Of a DNA stretch of 52,040 nt, positions 17,174 through 25,993 are shown in pieces; the first letter of the stretch is position 1; the number at the start of each line of letters is the position of its first letter. The DNA is from Lachnoclostridium sp. Its GTDB lineage: Bacteria; Bacillota; Clostridia; Lachnospirales; Lachnospiraceae. Where the stretch lies: positions 1 to 52,040 of the forward strand of contig JAMPEB010000020.1 of assembly GCA_023665475.1 (NCBI GenBank), in the 5' to 3' direction. Below the pieces are notes generated by a model that saw only the letters and a program-made list of their open reading frames with translations, ran no database searches and was not told the origin of the DNA. The position numbers were made by a program, and so were the translations under genes.

Positions 17174-18190
17174 ATGGATTTTTTTGACTTTTTGACGGCG
17201 GTGGGCGGTCTTGCATTGTTTTTGTATGGAATGAACCTTATGGGGGAAGGACTGCAGGGGTTTCAAGGCGGAAAGCTGGAGCATATCTTAAAAAAATCCG
17301 CTTCCGATCCGTTAAAAGCCCTGCTGGTGGGCGCGGGAGTAACGGCGCTCATGCAGTCATCTTCCGCGGTGACGGTTCTGACAGTGGGATTCACCGGTTC
17401 GGGAATCATGACATTGGAGCAGGCGACAGGCGTCATTATGGGGGCAAATGTGGGAACAACTGTCACGGCATGGATGCTGGGATTTGCGGGAATCGACAGT
17501 TCTTCTTTCTTTGTGCGGATGTTAAAACCGGCTTCTTTTGCTCCTGTTTTGGCAATTGTGGGCGTGGTAATGCAGATGGGCGCCAGCAGGGACAGACAAA
17601 AAAGAATTTCGACTGTTTTGGTGGGATTCGCACTGCTGATGTTTGGAATGGATACTATGAGCGGAGCGGTAAAGCCCCTTATGAATCAAAAATATTTTAT
17701 GGATATGCTGACCGGTTTATCACTGCATCCTATATCGGGAATGCTTGCCGGAACCGTATTTACCGCCGTCATTCAGTCATCCTCCGCATCCATAGGCATT
17801 CTGCAGGTTCTATGCATGACGGGGAAAATAAGCTATGGCGCGGCAATTCCTGTGATTATGGGGCAGAATATCGGCACCTGCGCCACTGCACTGCTTTCGG
17901 GAATCGGAGCATCCCGGAATGCAAAGCGCGTGACGCTGATACATTTATATTTTAATGTAATAGGTACAGCGTTCCTTATGACGGCATTTTTGGTTATCAG
18001 CCGGCTATGTCCGCCGCATCTGCTTCAAAATGCCGCAACCCCCTTTGGCATTGCGGCAATACATAGTTTATTTAATATCACATCTGTTATTTTATTGCTG
18101 CCGTGTTCCGGGCTGCTGGTGAAGCTGGCATATTTGACAGTTCCGCAAAAAACTAGGGGTTTGTTTCCTGTTCCGCCGTCACTTCGCTAA
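17174..18190 (+). CDS. Na/Pi cotransporter family protein lacking a PhoU domain
   Basis: A membrane protein of the NptA/PNaS family, which moves phosphate with sodium. Two inverted QSSSA motifs mark the repeats, LMQSSSAVTVLTVGFTGSG near residue 62 and VIQSSSASIGILQVL near 205, each with following GANVGTT or GQNIGT. About eight hydrophobic segments are present. Typical family members are 530-600 residues with a C-terminal PhoU-like domain; this one stops at 338 residues directly after the membrane part. The start at 17174 follows GGAATGAGAGGAAAG, the same cassette used by the hydrogenase and maf genes. Its last 38 bases overlap the convergent CorC/HlyC gene. Confidence 0.88.
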   Translation: MDFFDFLTAVGGLALFLYGMNLMGEGLQGFQGGKLEHILKKSASDPLKALLVGAGVTALMQSSSAVTVLTVGFTGSGIMTLEQATGVIMGANVGTTVTAWMLGFAGIDSSSFFVRMLKPASFAPVLAIVGVVMQMGASRDRQKRISTVLVGFALLMFGMDTMSGAVKPLMNQKYFMDMLTGLSLHPISGMLAGTVFTAVIQSSSASIGILQVLCMTGKISYGAAIPVIMGQNIGTCATALLSGIGASRNAKRVTLIHLYFNVIGTAFLMTAFLVISRLCPPHLLQNAATPFGIAAIHSLFNITSVILLLPCSGLLVKLAYLTVPQKTRGLFPVPPSLR

Positions 18191-19478
18191 TTCCGGATTC
18201 TTCCGGGGAAGTCTCCTGCGCTTCTTCCGGGGGCGTCGGCAGGGTCATCAATACTTTGGAAATGCGGTTCTGGTCGATGCCTTTCACCTGTAGGAGAATG
18301 CCGCTTTCCAGAGAGACTTCTTCTCCGTCCTCCGGAAGATGGTTCAGGCATTCGATGATGATGCCGCCGATGGAATCATAATCTTCGCTGTCCAGATTGG
18401 TTCCGAGGGCATCATTGATGTCATCCAGTTTCATACTGCCTTCCACCAGATAAGTGCGCTCATCCACCGCCTGAATAAATTCCTCTTCGTCCTGATCGTA
18501 TTCGTCGCGGATTTCACCCACAATCTCCTCTAATAAATCCTCGAGGGTAATCATTCCTACGGCAGCGCCGTATTCGTTTAAGACAAAGGCTACATTAGTG
18601 GTTTTTTCACGCATTTCATACATCAGATCCGCAATTTTCTTATACTCATAAGTGTAGTGGGCATCCCGCAGGATATCTTTGATATGGAAAGAACCGGGAT
18701 CTTTTGTCAGAATAAAATCCTTGATATTGATAAGGCCTACAATATTATCCTTGTCTTCCTGATAGACGGGAAGACGGGTATACATGGATTCGCTGAACAC
18801 GCCGAGAACCTGCTCGTAGGTGTCTTCCAGCCCTACGGTTACCATATTGATGCGGGGAATCATGATATCCTTTGCCAGAGCATCGGAAAAATCAAACACA
18901 TTGTAAATCATCTCCCGCTCTTCGGATTCGATGACGCCGTCTTCGTGGCTGACATCTACATAGGTGCGCAGTTCCGTTTCCGTCATGGTAGAGGCTTTTT
19001 TGTTGGGATCCACCCGCAGAAGAAATAAAATAACACCCGACATTTTATCTACCAAAAAGATTGCGGGGGTCAAAAGATGCATCAGTCCATAAATAATTCC
19101 GCTGTATAAAAGAGCCAGCTTTTCAGAGGAAAGCATTGCGAGGGTTTTGGGGACGATTTCACCGAACAGAAGCACTACCAGAGTCAAAATACCTGTGGCA
19201 ATGCCCACGGCAAGATTAATCCGCATTGCCAGAGTCGTGGCAAGAGCGGAAGCAGAAAGGTTTACGATATTGTTCCCGATAAGTATGGCACTCAGCATTT
19301 TGCTGTAGTTTTCCAATATCTTATTGACAGTGGCGGCCCGTTTGCTGCCATCTTCCTCCAGAGCGCGCATACGCACCCTGTTACAGGTGGTAAGGGCGGT
19401 TTCCGCGGAAGAAAAGAAACCGGATAAGAAAACCAATACGATTAAGGAAATAAATTGTATGACACCTGGGGTATCCAA
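18153..19478 (-). CDS. CNNM/CorC-HlyC family membrane protein (hemolysin family)
   Basis: A putative divalent-cation (Mg or Co) transport or efflux protein. An N-terminal DUF21/CNNM domain with SGFFSSAETALTT and about four transmembrane segments (1-180) is followed by two CBS domains (about 205-335) and a C-terminal CorC_HlyC domain (about 350-425). The acidic tail is Glu/Thr-rich. The 441-residue length is normal. The TTG start is supported by AGAAGGAG about 9 nt upstream and by a near-consensus promoter. The older name hemolysin does not imply toxicity. It converges on the Na/Pi gene with a 38-bp overlap, so the two could interfere when both are transcribed. Confidence 0.92.
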   Translation of the reverse strand: MDTPGVIQFISLIVLVFLSGFFSSAETALTTCNRVRMRALEEDGSKRAATVNKILENYSKMLSAILIGNNIVNLSASALATTLAMRINLAVGIATGILTLVVLLFGEIVPKTLAMLSSEKLALLYSGIIYGLMHLLTPAIFLVDKMSGVILFLLRVDPNKKASTMTETELRTYVDVSHEDGVIESEEREMIYNVFDFSDALAKDIMIPRINMVTVGLEDTYEQVLGVFSESMYTRLPVYQEDKDNIVGLINIKDFILTKDPGSFHIKDILRDAHYTYEYKKIADLMYEMREKTTNVAFVLNEYGAAVGMITLEDLLEEIVGEIRDEYDQDEEEFIQAVDERTYLVEGSMKLDDINDALGTNLDSEDYDSIGGIIIECLNHLPEDGEEVSLESGILLQVKGIDQNRISKVLMTLPTPPEEAQETSPEESGISEVTAEQETNP

Positions 19479-19516
19479 AAAAGTTCACTCCTTCTGTAAA
19501 AAATATTATTAAGATG

Positions 19517-19545
19517 AATATACAATAGATAGGAATAGTTGTCAA
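19517..19545 (-). promoter_or_regulatory. Promoter for the CorC/HlyC gene
   Basis: On the minus strand TTGACA (19540-19545), 17-nt spacer, TATATT (19517-19522), about 39 nt before the TTG start. Confidence 0.8.
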
Positions 19546-19661
19546 GTTTTACGGATGTGGGGAATATATTATTGTGAAGAGAATGAAGATTTCCGGGTTT
19601 CAGTCGTAGCGGAGCTGCAATATGGGAATGAATTTAAAAATAAGAAAGAGAGGAATATGAT

Positions 19662-20036
19662 TTGGAAAAATATCAGGAAAAAAAGGTACCGCTGCTTTTC
19701 TTTTTAAAAAGTCTTTTATTTTCATACATAGTGACTGCCGTGTTGTTAATGCTGCTTGCCCTGCTGCTTTATAAGGCCGGCATCGGGGCGGGCATTGTGT
19801 CCGTCGCTATTATTGCCATCTATGTGATATCCACCTTTTTGGCGGGTTTTCTGGCGGGAAAGAAGATGCAAAACCGGAAATTTCTGTGGGGACTTGTGAT
19901 GGGAGTTTTATATTTTCTGGTGCTGGCGGTGATGTCTTTTGCGATAAACCGCTCCGTGGGAGAGTTGGGAAATTCTTTTTTTACGACCATGGTACTGTGC
20001 ATCGGGGGCGGAATGCTGGGGGGTATGGTAAGCTGA
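19662..20036 (+). CDS. TIGR04086 family membrane protein
   Basis: A 124-residue protein with four predicted transmembrane segments (about 11-33, 40-62, 70-90, 100-122) and a short charged N-terminus MEKYQEKKVP. It matches the TIGR04086 family by size, topology and location: in clostridia this family sits next to SCIFF and SecD/SecF genes, as here. No function is known. The TTG start has AGAGAGGA about 8 nt upstream. The leader (19560-19660) contains GAATGAAGATTT and AGTCGTAGCG segments shared with other leaders in this window. Confidence 0.85.
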   Translation: MEKYQEKKVPLLFFLKSLLFSYIVTAVLLMLLALLLYKAGIGAGIVSVAIIAIYVISTFLAGFLAGKKMQNRKFLWGLVMGVLYFLVLAVMSFAINRSVGELGNSFFTTMVLCIGGGMLGGMVS

Positions 20037-20083
20037 ACAAGTTCAGCTCAGAAAAATTTTATCAGAATTTTGGAAAAAACCCT

Positions 20084-20111
20084 TTTACAAATGGAGAGTT
20101 TATGTTATACT
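20084..20111 (+). promoter_or_regulatory. Promoter for the SCIFF peptide
   Basis: TTTACA (20084-20089), 16-nt spacer, TATACT (20106-20111), about 55 nt before the SCIFF start. It gives the small peptide gene its own transcript. Confidence 0.7.
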
Positions 20112-20165
20112 ACACTTAATTGTTCCGTCGTAAGGCGGATGAGACCACTAAGGAGGCTATTTGTA

Positions 20166-20309
20166 ATGAAACATATTAAAACTTTGACTACCAGAGATTT
20201 GAAGGAATCCATGAAAAAGGGCGGCTGCGGCGAGTGCCAGACATCTTGTCAGTCCGCTTGCAAGACTTCATGTACAGTAGGGAACCAGAGTTGCGAAAAG
20301 ATGAAATAA
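20166..20309 (+). CDS. scfA: SCIFF (six-cysteine in forty-five) ribosomal peptide precursor
   Basis: A 47-residue peptide beginning MKHIKTLTTRDLKESMKKGG, followed by six cysteines in GGCGECQTSCQSACKTSCTV and NQSC. This is the near-invariant SCIFF (TIGR03973) sequence, a clostridial substrate for thioether cross-linking by the adjacent radical-SAM enzyme. The N-terminal half acts as the leader recognised by the maturase. The SD is AGGAGG about 10 nt upstream. The mature product's biological role is not established. A strong hairpin separates it from the maturase gene. Confidence 0.97.
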   Translation: MKHIKTLTTRDLKESMKKGGCGECQTSCQSACKTSCTVGNQSCEKMK

Positions 20310-20330
20310 TCAAACAGCATGAGACTAAGG

Positions 20331-20362
20331 TGAGCAGCGATTCCGGTCGCTGCTTGTTTGTG
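20331..20362 (+). terminator. Attenuator hairpin between SCIFF and its maturase
   Basis: AGCAGCGA-TTCCGG-TCGCTGCT (20333-20354) is followed by T-rich TGTTTGTG. A leaky terminator here would give more peptide mRNA than enzyme mRNA, a common arrangement in peptide maturation operons. Confidence 0.75.
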
Positions 20363-20377
20363 TGAAAGGATTGAACC

Positions 20378-21775
20378 GTGATACACCGATACAAGAACAA
20401 TGGATATCATATTGTCATGGATGTAAACAGCGGAGCCGTCCATATAACGGATGCCATCGTGTATGACATCATACCTCTGATAGAGCCCCTTGTGACGGAA
20501 GGAATTAAGGATAGCGATATCATTAAGGCGGCGGTCTTAAATATGGAAAAGCTTCCTTATCCGCAGGAAGAAATAGAGGAAGCCGTGGAGGAAGTGCTTG
20601 CGCTGGAAAAAGCAGGACAGCTTTTTGCTCCGGATATTTATGAAAACTATATTTTTGACTTTAAAAACAGACAGACCGTGGTGAAGGCTCTCTGTCTGCA
20701 TATTGCACATGACTGTAATCTTGCCTGTGAGTATTGCTTTGCGGGAAAGGGAGAGTACCACGGAGAGCGTGCATTCATGAGCTTTGAAGTGGGTAAAAAG
20801 GCATTGGATTTTTTGGTGGCTAATTCCGGCAGCCGTGTGAATCTGGAGGTTGACTTCTTTGGAGGAGAACCTTTGATGAACTTTCAGGTGGTAAAGCGGC
20901 TGGTAGAGTACGGAAGGAGTCTGGAAGCGCCTCATAATAAGAAATTTCGGTTTACCCTTACCACTAACGGGGTATTGCTGAACGATGAGATTTTGGAATT
21001 TGCCAACAAAGAGATGGCAAATATTGTTTTAAGCATAGACGGCAGGAAGGAAGTCCATGATAAGATGAGACCCTTCCGGGGCGGACAGGGCAGTTATGAC
21101 CTGATTGTTCCCAAGTTTAAGAAAGTGGCTGAGAGCAGGGAACAGACCAATTATTATGTGAGAGGCACATTTACCCATTATAATACGGATTTTTCGCAGG
21201 ATGTGCTGCATCTGGCAGATTTAGGATTTCAGCAGATATCCGTGGAACCGGTAGTGGCGCCGTCCTCGGAACCTTATGCGATTACGGAGGAGGACATCCC
21301 TAAGCTGAAAGAGGAATATGACAGACTGGCAGTGGAGATGTTAAAAAGAAATAAAGAAGGGAAGGGTTTTCATTTCTTCCATTTTATGATAGACTTGCAG
21401 GGTGGTCCCTGTGTGGCGAAGCGGCTTTCGGGATGCGGCTCCGGCACGGAATATCTTGCCGTAACACCGTGGGGGGATTTATACCCCTGCCATCAGTTTG
21501 TGGGAAACGAGGCGTTTCTTATGGGCAATGTGGAGGAAGGCATTCTCAGGGAAGATATCCGGGACGAGTTTAAATGCTGTAATGTGTACGCCAAGGAAAA
21601 ATGCAAAAAATGTTTTGCCAAATTTTATTGCAGCGGCGGCTGTGCGGCAAACTCTTATAATTTCCACGGAAATATCAACGATGCTTATGATATAGGCTGC
21701 GAATTGCAAAGAAAAAGAATAGAATGTGCCATTATGCTGAAAGCGGCGCAGGCGGAGGAAGAGCAAGAATCCTAA
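20378..21775 (+). CDS. scfB: Thioether cross-link-forming SCIFF peptide maturase (radical SAM/SPASM)
   Basis: Installs a Cys-to-Thr type thioether in SCIFF. Residues 1-85 form the peptide-binding (RRE-like) region. The radical SAM motif CNLACEYC is near residue 112 and FFGGEP near 165. The SPASM region carries the auxiliary-cluster cysteines (GPC, GCGSG, YPCHQF, CCNVYAKEKCKKC, CSGGC, GCE) from about 345 to 445. The length (465 aa) fits the family. The GTG start has AAAGGA 9 nt upstream. Gene order TIGR04086-SCIFF-maturase-SecDF matches other clostridia. Confidence 0.96.
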   Translation: MIHRYKNNGYHIVMDVNSGAVHITDAIVYDIIPLIEPLVTEGIKDSDIIKAAVLNMEKLPYPQEEIEEAVEEVLALEKAGQLFAPDIYENYIFDFKNRQTVVKALCLHIAHDCNLACEYCFAGKGEYHGERAFMSFEVGKKALDFLVANSGSRVNLEVDFFGGEPLMNFQVVKRLVEYGRSLEAPHNKKFRFTLTTNGVLLNDEILEFANKEMANIVLSIDGRKEVHDKMRPFRGGQGSYDLIVPKFKKVAESREQTNYYVRGTFTHYNTDFSQDVLHLADLGFQQISVEPVVAPSSEPYAITEEDIPKLKEEYDRLAVEMLKRNKEGKGFHFFHFMIDLQGGPCVAKRLSGCGSGTEYLAVTPWGDLYPCHQFVGNEAFLMGNVEEGILREDIRDEFKCCNVYAKEKCKKCFAKFYCSGGCAANSYNFHGNINDAYDIGCELQRKRIECAIMLKAAQAEEEQES

Positions 21776-21862
21776 AGAAAATAAAAGCCTGCGGCGAAAG
21801 GGTGAATTATAAGAATAAAATCGTAAGAATAGGAAACAAAAAGACAGAAAGGACAAAAAATC

Positions 21863-24130
21863 ATGAAAAAGAGCAAGGCGGTTATTATTTTGCTGTGTAT
21901 GCTGCTGGTTCTGGCAGGCGTATCCTATGTGGATATCTACGGTACGGATGCGGAGGGCACTGCAAGCGCATCGGACATTAGCTTAGGACTTGATCTGGCG
22001 GGAGGAGTCAGCATCACCTATCAGGCGGTGGGAGAAGAAACTCCTGACCAGACGGATATGAGCGATACCATTGCAAAGCTTCAGAAGCGTGTGGAGAATT
22101 ACAATAAAGAAGCAATTGTGTATCAGGAAGGCGCCAACAGAATTAATATTGAAATTCCCGGCGTCAGCAATGCCAACGCTATTTTGCAGGAATTGGGAAG
22201 ACCCGGCGCGCTGTACTTTATTTCGGAGACAGGTCCCGACGGCAGCAAAAACTATTCCTCACAGATAGTGCAGGGAGCGGACGGAACGACAGGATATACT
22301 TATGTGCTCAACAAATCCATTGATGTTCTTCTTGAGGATGGCTCCATCGCTCTGGTAGGTACGGATGTGGCGGAAGCCCGTGCGGGTTCTACACAGGACA
22401 GGCTCGGAAACAGTGTGTATGCGGTGGATTTGACCATGACCGAGGAAGGCCGGGAAAAATTTGCAACGGCTACCAGAAATGCTTATGAGAAGGGCGAGAC
22501 CCTTGCTATTTATTATGACGGAAATTTTGTGAGCGTACCCAGTGTAAACGGCGTTTTCACGGACGGAAGCGCCCAGATTTCCCCTATGGAAAGTTTTGAG
22601 GCTGCGGAGAATCTGGCTTCCACCATCCGTATCGGCGGTCTTAAGCTGGAATTGGAGGAACTGCATTCCAAGGTGGTGGGCGCACAGCTTGGGGAGGAAG
22701 CCATTGAGACCAGCTTAAAGGCAGGAGTCATTGGTTTTGCCATTGTAGCGGTGTTTATGATTGCGGTGTATCTGCTGCCGGGCTTTGTATCTGTGCTGGC
22801 ATTATGCCTGTATGTGGCATTGATCGTGCTTTTGTTAAACGGTTTTGATATGACATTGACCCTTTCCGGTGTGGCAGGCATCATTCTTTCCATCGGAATG
22901 GCGGTGGACGCCAATGTGATTATTTTTGCCCGTATCCGTGAGGAACTGGCGGCAGGAAGAACTGTGCGGGAAGCGATAAAAACAGGATTTGACAAGGCAT
23001 TGTCCGCAATTATCGACGGAAATGTGACCACCCTTATCGCCGCTGTGGTGCTGCTCTTCTTAGGACCCGGAACCATCAAGGGATTTGCCCAGACTCTGGC
23101 GCTAGGCATCGTACTGTCCATGTTTACCGCGCTGGTTGTGACAAGGTGGCTTTTAAATGCATTCTATGCTTTGGGGTTAAAGAATGAAAAATGGTACGGC
23201 ATCGGCAGGAAGGAAAAGAGAATCGTAGATTTTCTGTCCAAGAGGGCAATTTTCTTCGGCGCATCCATTGCCGTGATTGTGGCAGGATTTGTGGTAATGG
23301 GAGTCAACGCTTCCAGGGGAAACGATATTTTGAACTATAGTCTGGAGTTTAAGGGCGGCACTGCTACCACGGTGAACTTTAATGAGGCAAAGACATTGGA
23401 GGAGCTTACAGCACAGGTGGTACCCCTGATTGAGGAGCTTACAGGCAGCGCGGTGCAGGTACAGACCGTGCAGGATTCCAATGAAGCAATTTTTAAGACC
23501 AATGCATTAAATGTGGAACAAAGAGAACAGATGGAACAGATGCTGGTTGACAACTTTGGCGTGGAGAAAGCGTTGATTACCTCGGAAACCATCAGTTCCA
23601 CTATCAGTGGGGAAATGAAGTCGGATACCGTTCTTGCGGTGGTTATCGCGATTATCTGTATGTTACTTTATATCCGCATCCGATTCAGCGATTTCCGGTT
23701 TGGCGCAGGCAGCATTATCGCGCTGTTCCATGATGTGCTGGTAGTGCTTGCTTTCTATGCGGCGGCAAGGGTGTCCGTGGGCAATACCTTTATTGCCTGC
23801 ATGTTGACCATTGTGGGTTATTCCATCAATGCGACCATTGTTATCTTTGACCGTATCCGCGAAAATATGGCGGTGATGAGCAGGAAAGAGGATTTGAAGG
23901 ATGTAGTAAACAAGAGTATTCAGCAGACCTTGTCCAGAAGCATCTTCACCTCGCTGACCACCTTTGTCATGGTGGCGGCGCTGTATGTTTTCGGTGTAAC
24001 CAGTATTCGTGACTTTGCCCTTCCTTTAATGGTAGGTATTGTGTGCGGCGCATATTCCTCCGTATGTCTGGCAGGGGCGCTGTGGTATGTATTTCGGATG
24101 AAATTCCCGCCCAAGAAGGCAAAAGCGTAA
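21863..24130 (+). CDS. secDF: Protein translocase SecD/SecF fusion
   Basis: An RND-type membrane protein that uses the proton or sodium gradient to aid Sec-dependent secretion. The 755 residues contain the SecD half (first TM at 5-25, then the P1 region with LGLDLAGGVSITYQ, TM2-6 at about 285-430) and the SecF half (TM1 near 465, LEFKGGTAT, TM2-6 at about 590-745). Both halves have the conserved D(R/A)xRE-type loops (IFARIRE and IFDRIRE). Fusion of SecD and SecF is known from Bacillus and many clostridia. The 87-nt gap after the maturase has no terminator; SD AAAGGAC. YajC is not adjacent here. Confidence 0.95.
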   Translation: MKKSKAVIILLCMLLVLAGVSYVDIYGTDAEGTASASDISLGLDLAGGVSITYQAVGEETPDQTDMSDTIAKLQKRVENYNKEAIVYQEGANRINIEIPGVSNANAILQELGRPGALYFISETGPDGSKNYSSQIVQGADGTTGYTYVLNKSIDVLLEDGSIALVGTDVAEARAGSTQDRLGNSVYAVDLTMTEEGREKFATATRNAYEKGETLAIYYDGNFVSVPSVNGVFTDGSAQISPMESFEAAENLASTIRIGGLKLELEELHSKVVGAQLGEEAIETSLKAGVIGFAIVAVFMIAVYLLPGFVSVLALCLYVALIVLLLNGFDMTLTLSGVAGIILSIGMAVDANVIIFARIREELAAGRTVREAIKTGFDKALSAIIDGNVTTLIAAVVLLFLGPGTIKGFAQTLALGIVLSMFTALVVTRWLLNAFYALGLKNEKWYGIGRKEKRIVDFLSKRAIFFGASIAVIVAGFVVMGVNASRGNDILNYSLEFKGGTATTVNFNEAKTLEELTAQVVPLIEELTGSAVQVQTVQDSNEAIFKTNALNVEQREQMEQMLVDNFGVEKALITSETISSTISGEMKSDTVLAVVIAIICMLLYIRIRFSDFRFGAGSIIALFHDVLVVLAFYAAARVSVGNTFIACMLTIVGYSINATIVIFDRIRENMAVMSRKEDLKDVVNKSIQQTLSRSIFTSLTTFVMVAALYVFGVTSIRDFALPLMVGIVCGAYSSVCLAGALWYVFRMKFPPKKAKA

Positions 24131-24198
24131 AACGGAATGAAGATTTTCTTCCAACTTTGCATTGGTTCATGGATTGTAAAAATAGGCATAAAAAGAAA

Positions 24199-24247
24199 GT
24201 CCCCCGCATAATGTTTAAATATGGACAAATATTGCGGGGGGCTTTTT
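24199..24247 (+). terminator. Terminator after secDF
   Basis: GTCCCCCGCA (24199-24208) pairs with TGCGGGGGGC (24233-24242) and is followed by TTTTT. The T-run is immediately followed by an ATG, so the second arm also sits at the ribosome-binding position of the next small open frame. Confidence 0.85.
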
Positions 24248-24448
24248 ATGTTGTTAGAAGAGTTGGAATGGAAGCTGGGAGGCAGAATCAAATCCGTGCT
24301 GATTGTACTGTTGGTAATGCTGCTTATGTGGTATGCCGGCGGCAGCGCATACGGCGCATATGCCGACGGTGCATATACCGTGGGCCATCCATGGAAGCAG
24401 TATCTTACCTGTTATATCAAGTGCTGGGAAATGCTATGCCTTCTCTGA
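24248..24448 (+). CDS. Small hypothetical membrane protein
   Basis: A 66-residue open frame MLLEELEWKLGGRIKSVLIV with one strong transmembrane helix (about 15-33) and Gly/Ala/Tyr-rich repeats (AYGAYADGAYT). I do not recognise a family. Its SD would be GGGGGG inside the secDF terminator stem, so translation would need the stem open. The 3' end overlaps the end of pyrI (convergent) by 15 bases. The clear helix argues for a real gene; the poor translation start and overlap argue against. Confidence 0.4.
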   Translation: MLLEELEWKLGGRIKSVLIVLLVMLLMWYAGGSAYGAYADGAYTVGHPWKQYLTCYIKCWEMLCLL

Positions 24449-24865
24449 ATACTTCTCCTCACAATACTTGCAGCGGTAAACTCCTCTTTCCTCGTCTGCA
24501 AGGGTAAAGACATGGGGTAGCCCCTGTTCAATGGAAGTAATGCATCTGGGATTATGGCATTTGATGACATTCTTGATCTGCTTGGGGAGCACCAATTCCT
24601 TTTTTTCCACAATTTCGCCGTTTTTGATGACATTTACGGTAATGTTGTGGTCGATAAAAGCAAGTACATCCAAATCCAGAGTATCGATATCGCATTCCAC
24701 TTTTAAAATATCTTTCTTCTCCATTTTATTGCTGCGGGCGTTTTTGATAATCGCCACGGTGCAGTCCTCCCTATCCAATCGGAGATGCTCATAGAGGGAA
24801 AGACTTTTCCCGGCTTTGATATGGTCTAAGACAAATCCCTCTTCGATTTTTCCTACATTTAACAT
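24434..24865 (-). CDS. pyrI: Aspartate carbamoyltransferase regulatory subunit
   Basis: The regulatory chain of ATCase, which binds nucleotides and holds the catalytic trimers through a zinc site. The 143 residues comprise an N-terminal allosteric domain (LNVGKIEEGFVLDHI, then ..AIIKNARSNKMEKKD) and a C-terminal zinc domain with CHNPRC and CKYC supplying four Cys. I chose ATG 24865 because GGAGGAAAT directly precedes it; a longer frame upstream lacks support. It lies 131 nt downstream of pyrB, in the same orientation. Presence of PyrI implies a dodecameric, CTP/ATP-regulated ATCase rather than the bare PyrB trimer of Bacillus. Confidence 0.95.
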   Translation of the reverse strand: MLNVGKIEEGFVLDHIKAGKSLSLYEHLRLDREDCTVAIIKNARSNKMEKKDILKVECDIDTLDLDVLAFIDHNITVNVIKNGEIVEKKELVLPKQIKNVIKCHNPRCITSIEQGLPHVFTLADEERGVYRCKYCEEKYSEKA

Positions 24866-24996
24866 ATTTCCTCCGTTTCCGCACTGTGCAGGAGACTGTT
24901 CAGCTTTGCCGGACTCTGCACGAGGCAAAAGATTAACTAAAGAATAACACTTGTTATTTATTTTTGATATACGATTTGTCCGGTCTGCCGGATGAC
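24866..24996 (-). promoter_or_regulatory. pyrB-pyrI intergenic region with small hairpins
   Basis: On the minus strand there are two small stems, TCCGG-CAGA-CCGGA and AATAAC-AAGT-GTTATT, the latter followed by CTTT. They could modulate the pyrB to pyrI ratio, but neither is a convincing terminator. Confidence 0.3.
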
Positions 24997-25911
24997 TTAT
25001 ATAGAAATCTGCAGCAAAGTCAGTATCAACGCCATTCTCACATACACACCGTATTGTGCCTGCTTAAAATAAGCGGCTCTCGGGTCTTCGTCCACTTCCA
25101 CGGAAATTTCGTTTACTCTGGGAAGGGGGTGTAGCACCAGCATATTCTCTCCGGCAAGCTCCATTTTTGCCAAGTCCAGAATATAGAAGTCTTTTAAGCG
25201 GACATAATCTTCCTCGTTGAAGAAACGCTCTTTCTGAACACGGGTCATATAGAGAAGGTCAAGCTTGGGCATGACATTTTCCAGACGGACGACCTCTTCA
25301 TAGGGTATCTTTTTTTCTTTCAGCATATCCGTAATGTAATCGGGAACCCGCAGCTCCTCGGGGGAGATGAAGATGAAGCGGATGCCTTCATAGCGCACCA
25401 ATGCATGAATGAGCGAGTGTACGGTGCGCCCGAACTTTAAATCGCCGCACAGACCGATGGTAAAATCATTGAGCCGTCCCTTCAGGCTTCTGATGGTAAG
25501 TAAATCTGTCAAGGTCTGGGTGGGATGCTGATGCCCTCCGTCTCCGGCATTGATGACGGGAATGGAAGATTTTTCTGCGGCAACCATAGGAGCGCCCTCC
25601 TTGGGATGCCTCATGGCACAGATATCCGCATAACAGGAAATAATGCGGATGGTATCGGATACGCTTTCTCCCTTTGCGGCGGAGGAGGAGCCTGCATCGG
25701 AGAAACCGATGACGCTTCCGCCGAGTCTGGTCATGGCGGATTCAAAGCTTAGACGGGTACGGGTGCTTGGCTCATAGAAGCAGGCCGCCAGAATCCTGCC
25801 GTCACAGGCGTGAGCATATTTTTGCGGGTTATTTTCAATATCGTTGGCAAGGTCAAAGAGCTTGTCCAATTCTTCGGTGGTAAAATCAAGCGGACTCATT
25901 AAATGTCTCAT
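24997..25911 (-). CDS. pyrB: Aspartate carbamoyltransferase catalytic subunit
   Basis: First committed step of pyrimidine synthesis: carbamoyl phosphate plus aspartate. Key motifs are [13 protein letters not shown] (carbamoyl phosphate site), GESVSDT, HPTQTL and HPLPRVNEI. The 304-residue length is typical. I use ATG 25911 ([10 protein letters not shown]) with SD GAGG 5 nt upstream; a TTG at 25935 is an unlikely alternative. It is transcribed toward pyrI. No promoter is clear in the 44 nt between the start and the hairpin at 25956-25993, so that hairpin may act as an attenuator on transcripts entering from the nitroreductase gene. Confidence 0.95.
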   Translation of the reverse strand: MRHLMSPLDFTTEELDKLFDLANDIENNPQKYAHACDGRILAACFYEPSTRTRLSFESAMTRLGGSVIGFSDAGSSSAAKGESVSDTIRIISCYADICAMRHPKEGAPMVAAEKSSIPVINAGDGGHQHPTQTLTDLLTIRSLKGRLNDFTIGLCGDLKFGRTVHSLIHALVRYEGIRFIFISPEELRVPDYITDMLKEKKIPYEEVVRLENVMPKLDLLYMTRVQKERFFNEEDYVRLKDFYILDLAKMELAGENMLVLHPLPRVNEISVEVDEDPRAAYFKQAQYGVYVRMALILTLLQISI

Positions 25912-25955
25912 ATTTTCCTCATTTCTACGCGACAAACTTTATTCAGGTGATATCC

Positions 25956-25993
25956 ATAAAAATATCGAAGGGAAACCCCTTCGACATTTTTAT
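25956..25993 (-). terminator. Hairpin between nitroreductase and pyrB (terminator or attenuator)
   Basis: A long stem (about 17 bp, one mismatch) with core TCGAAGGG/CCCTTCGA and flanking A- and T-runs, which works in both directions. It overlaps the nitroreductase stop on the minus strand. Confidence 0.75.
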
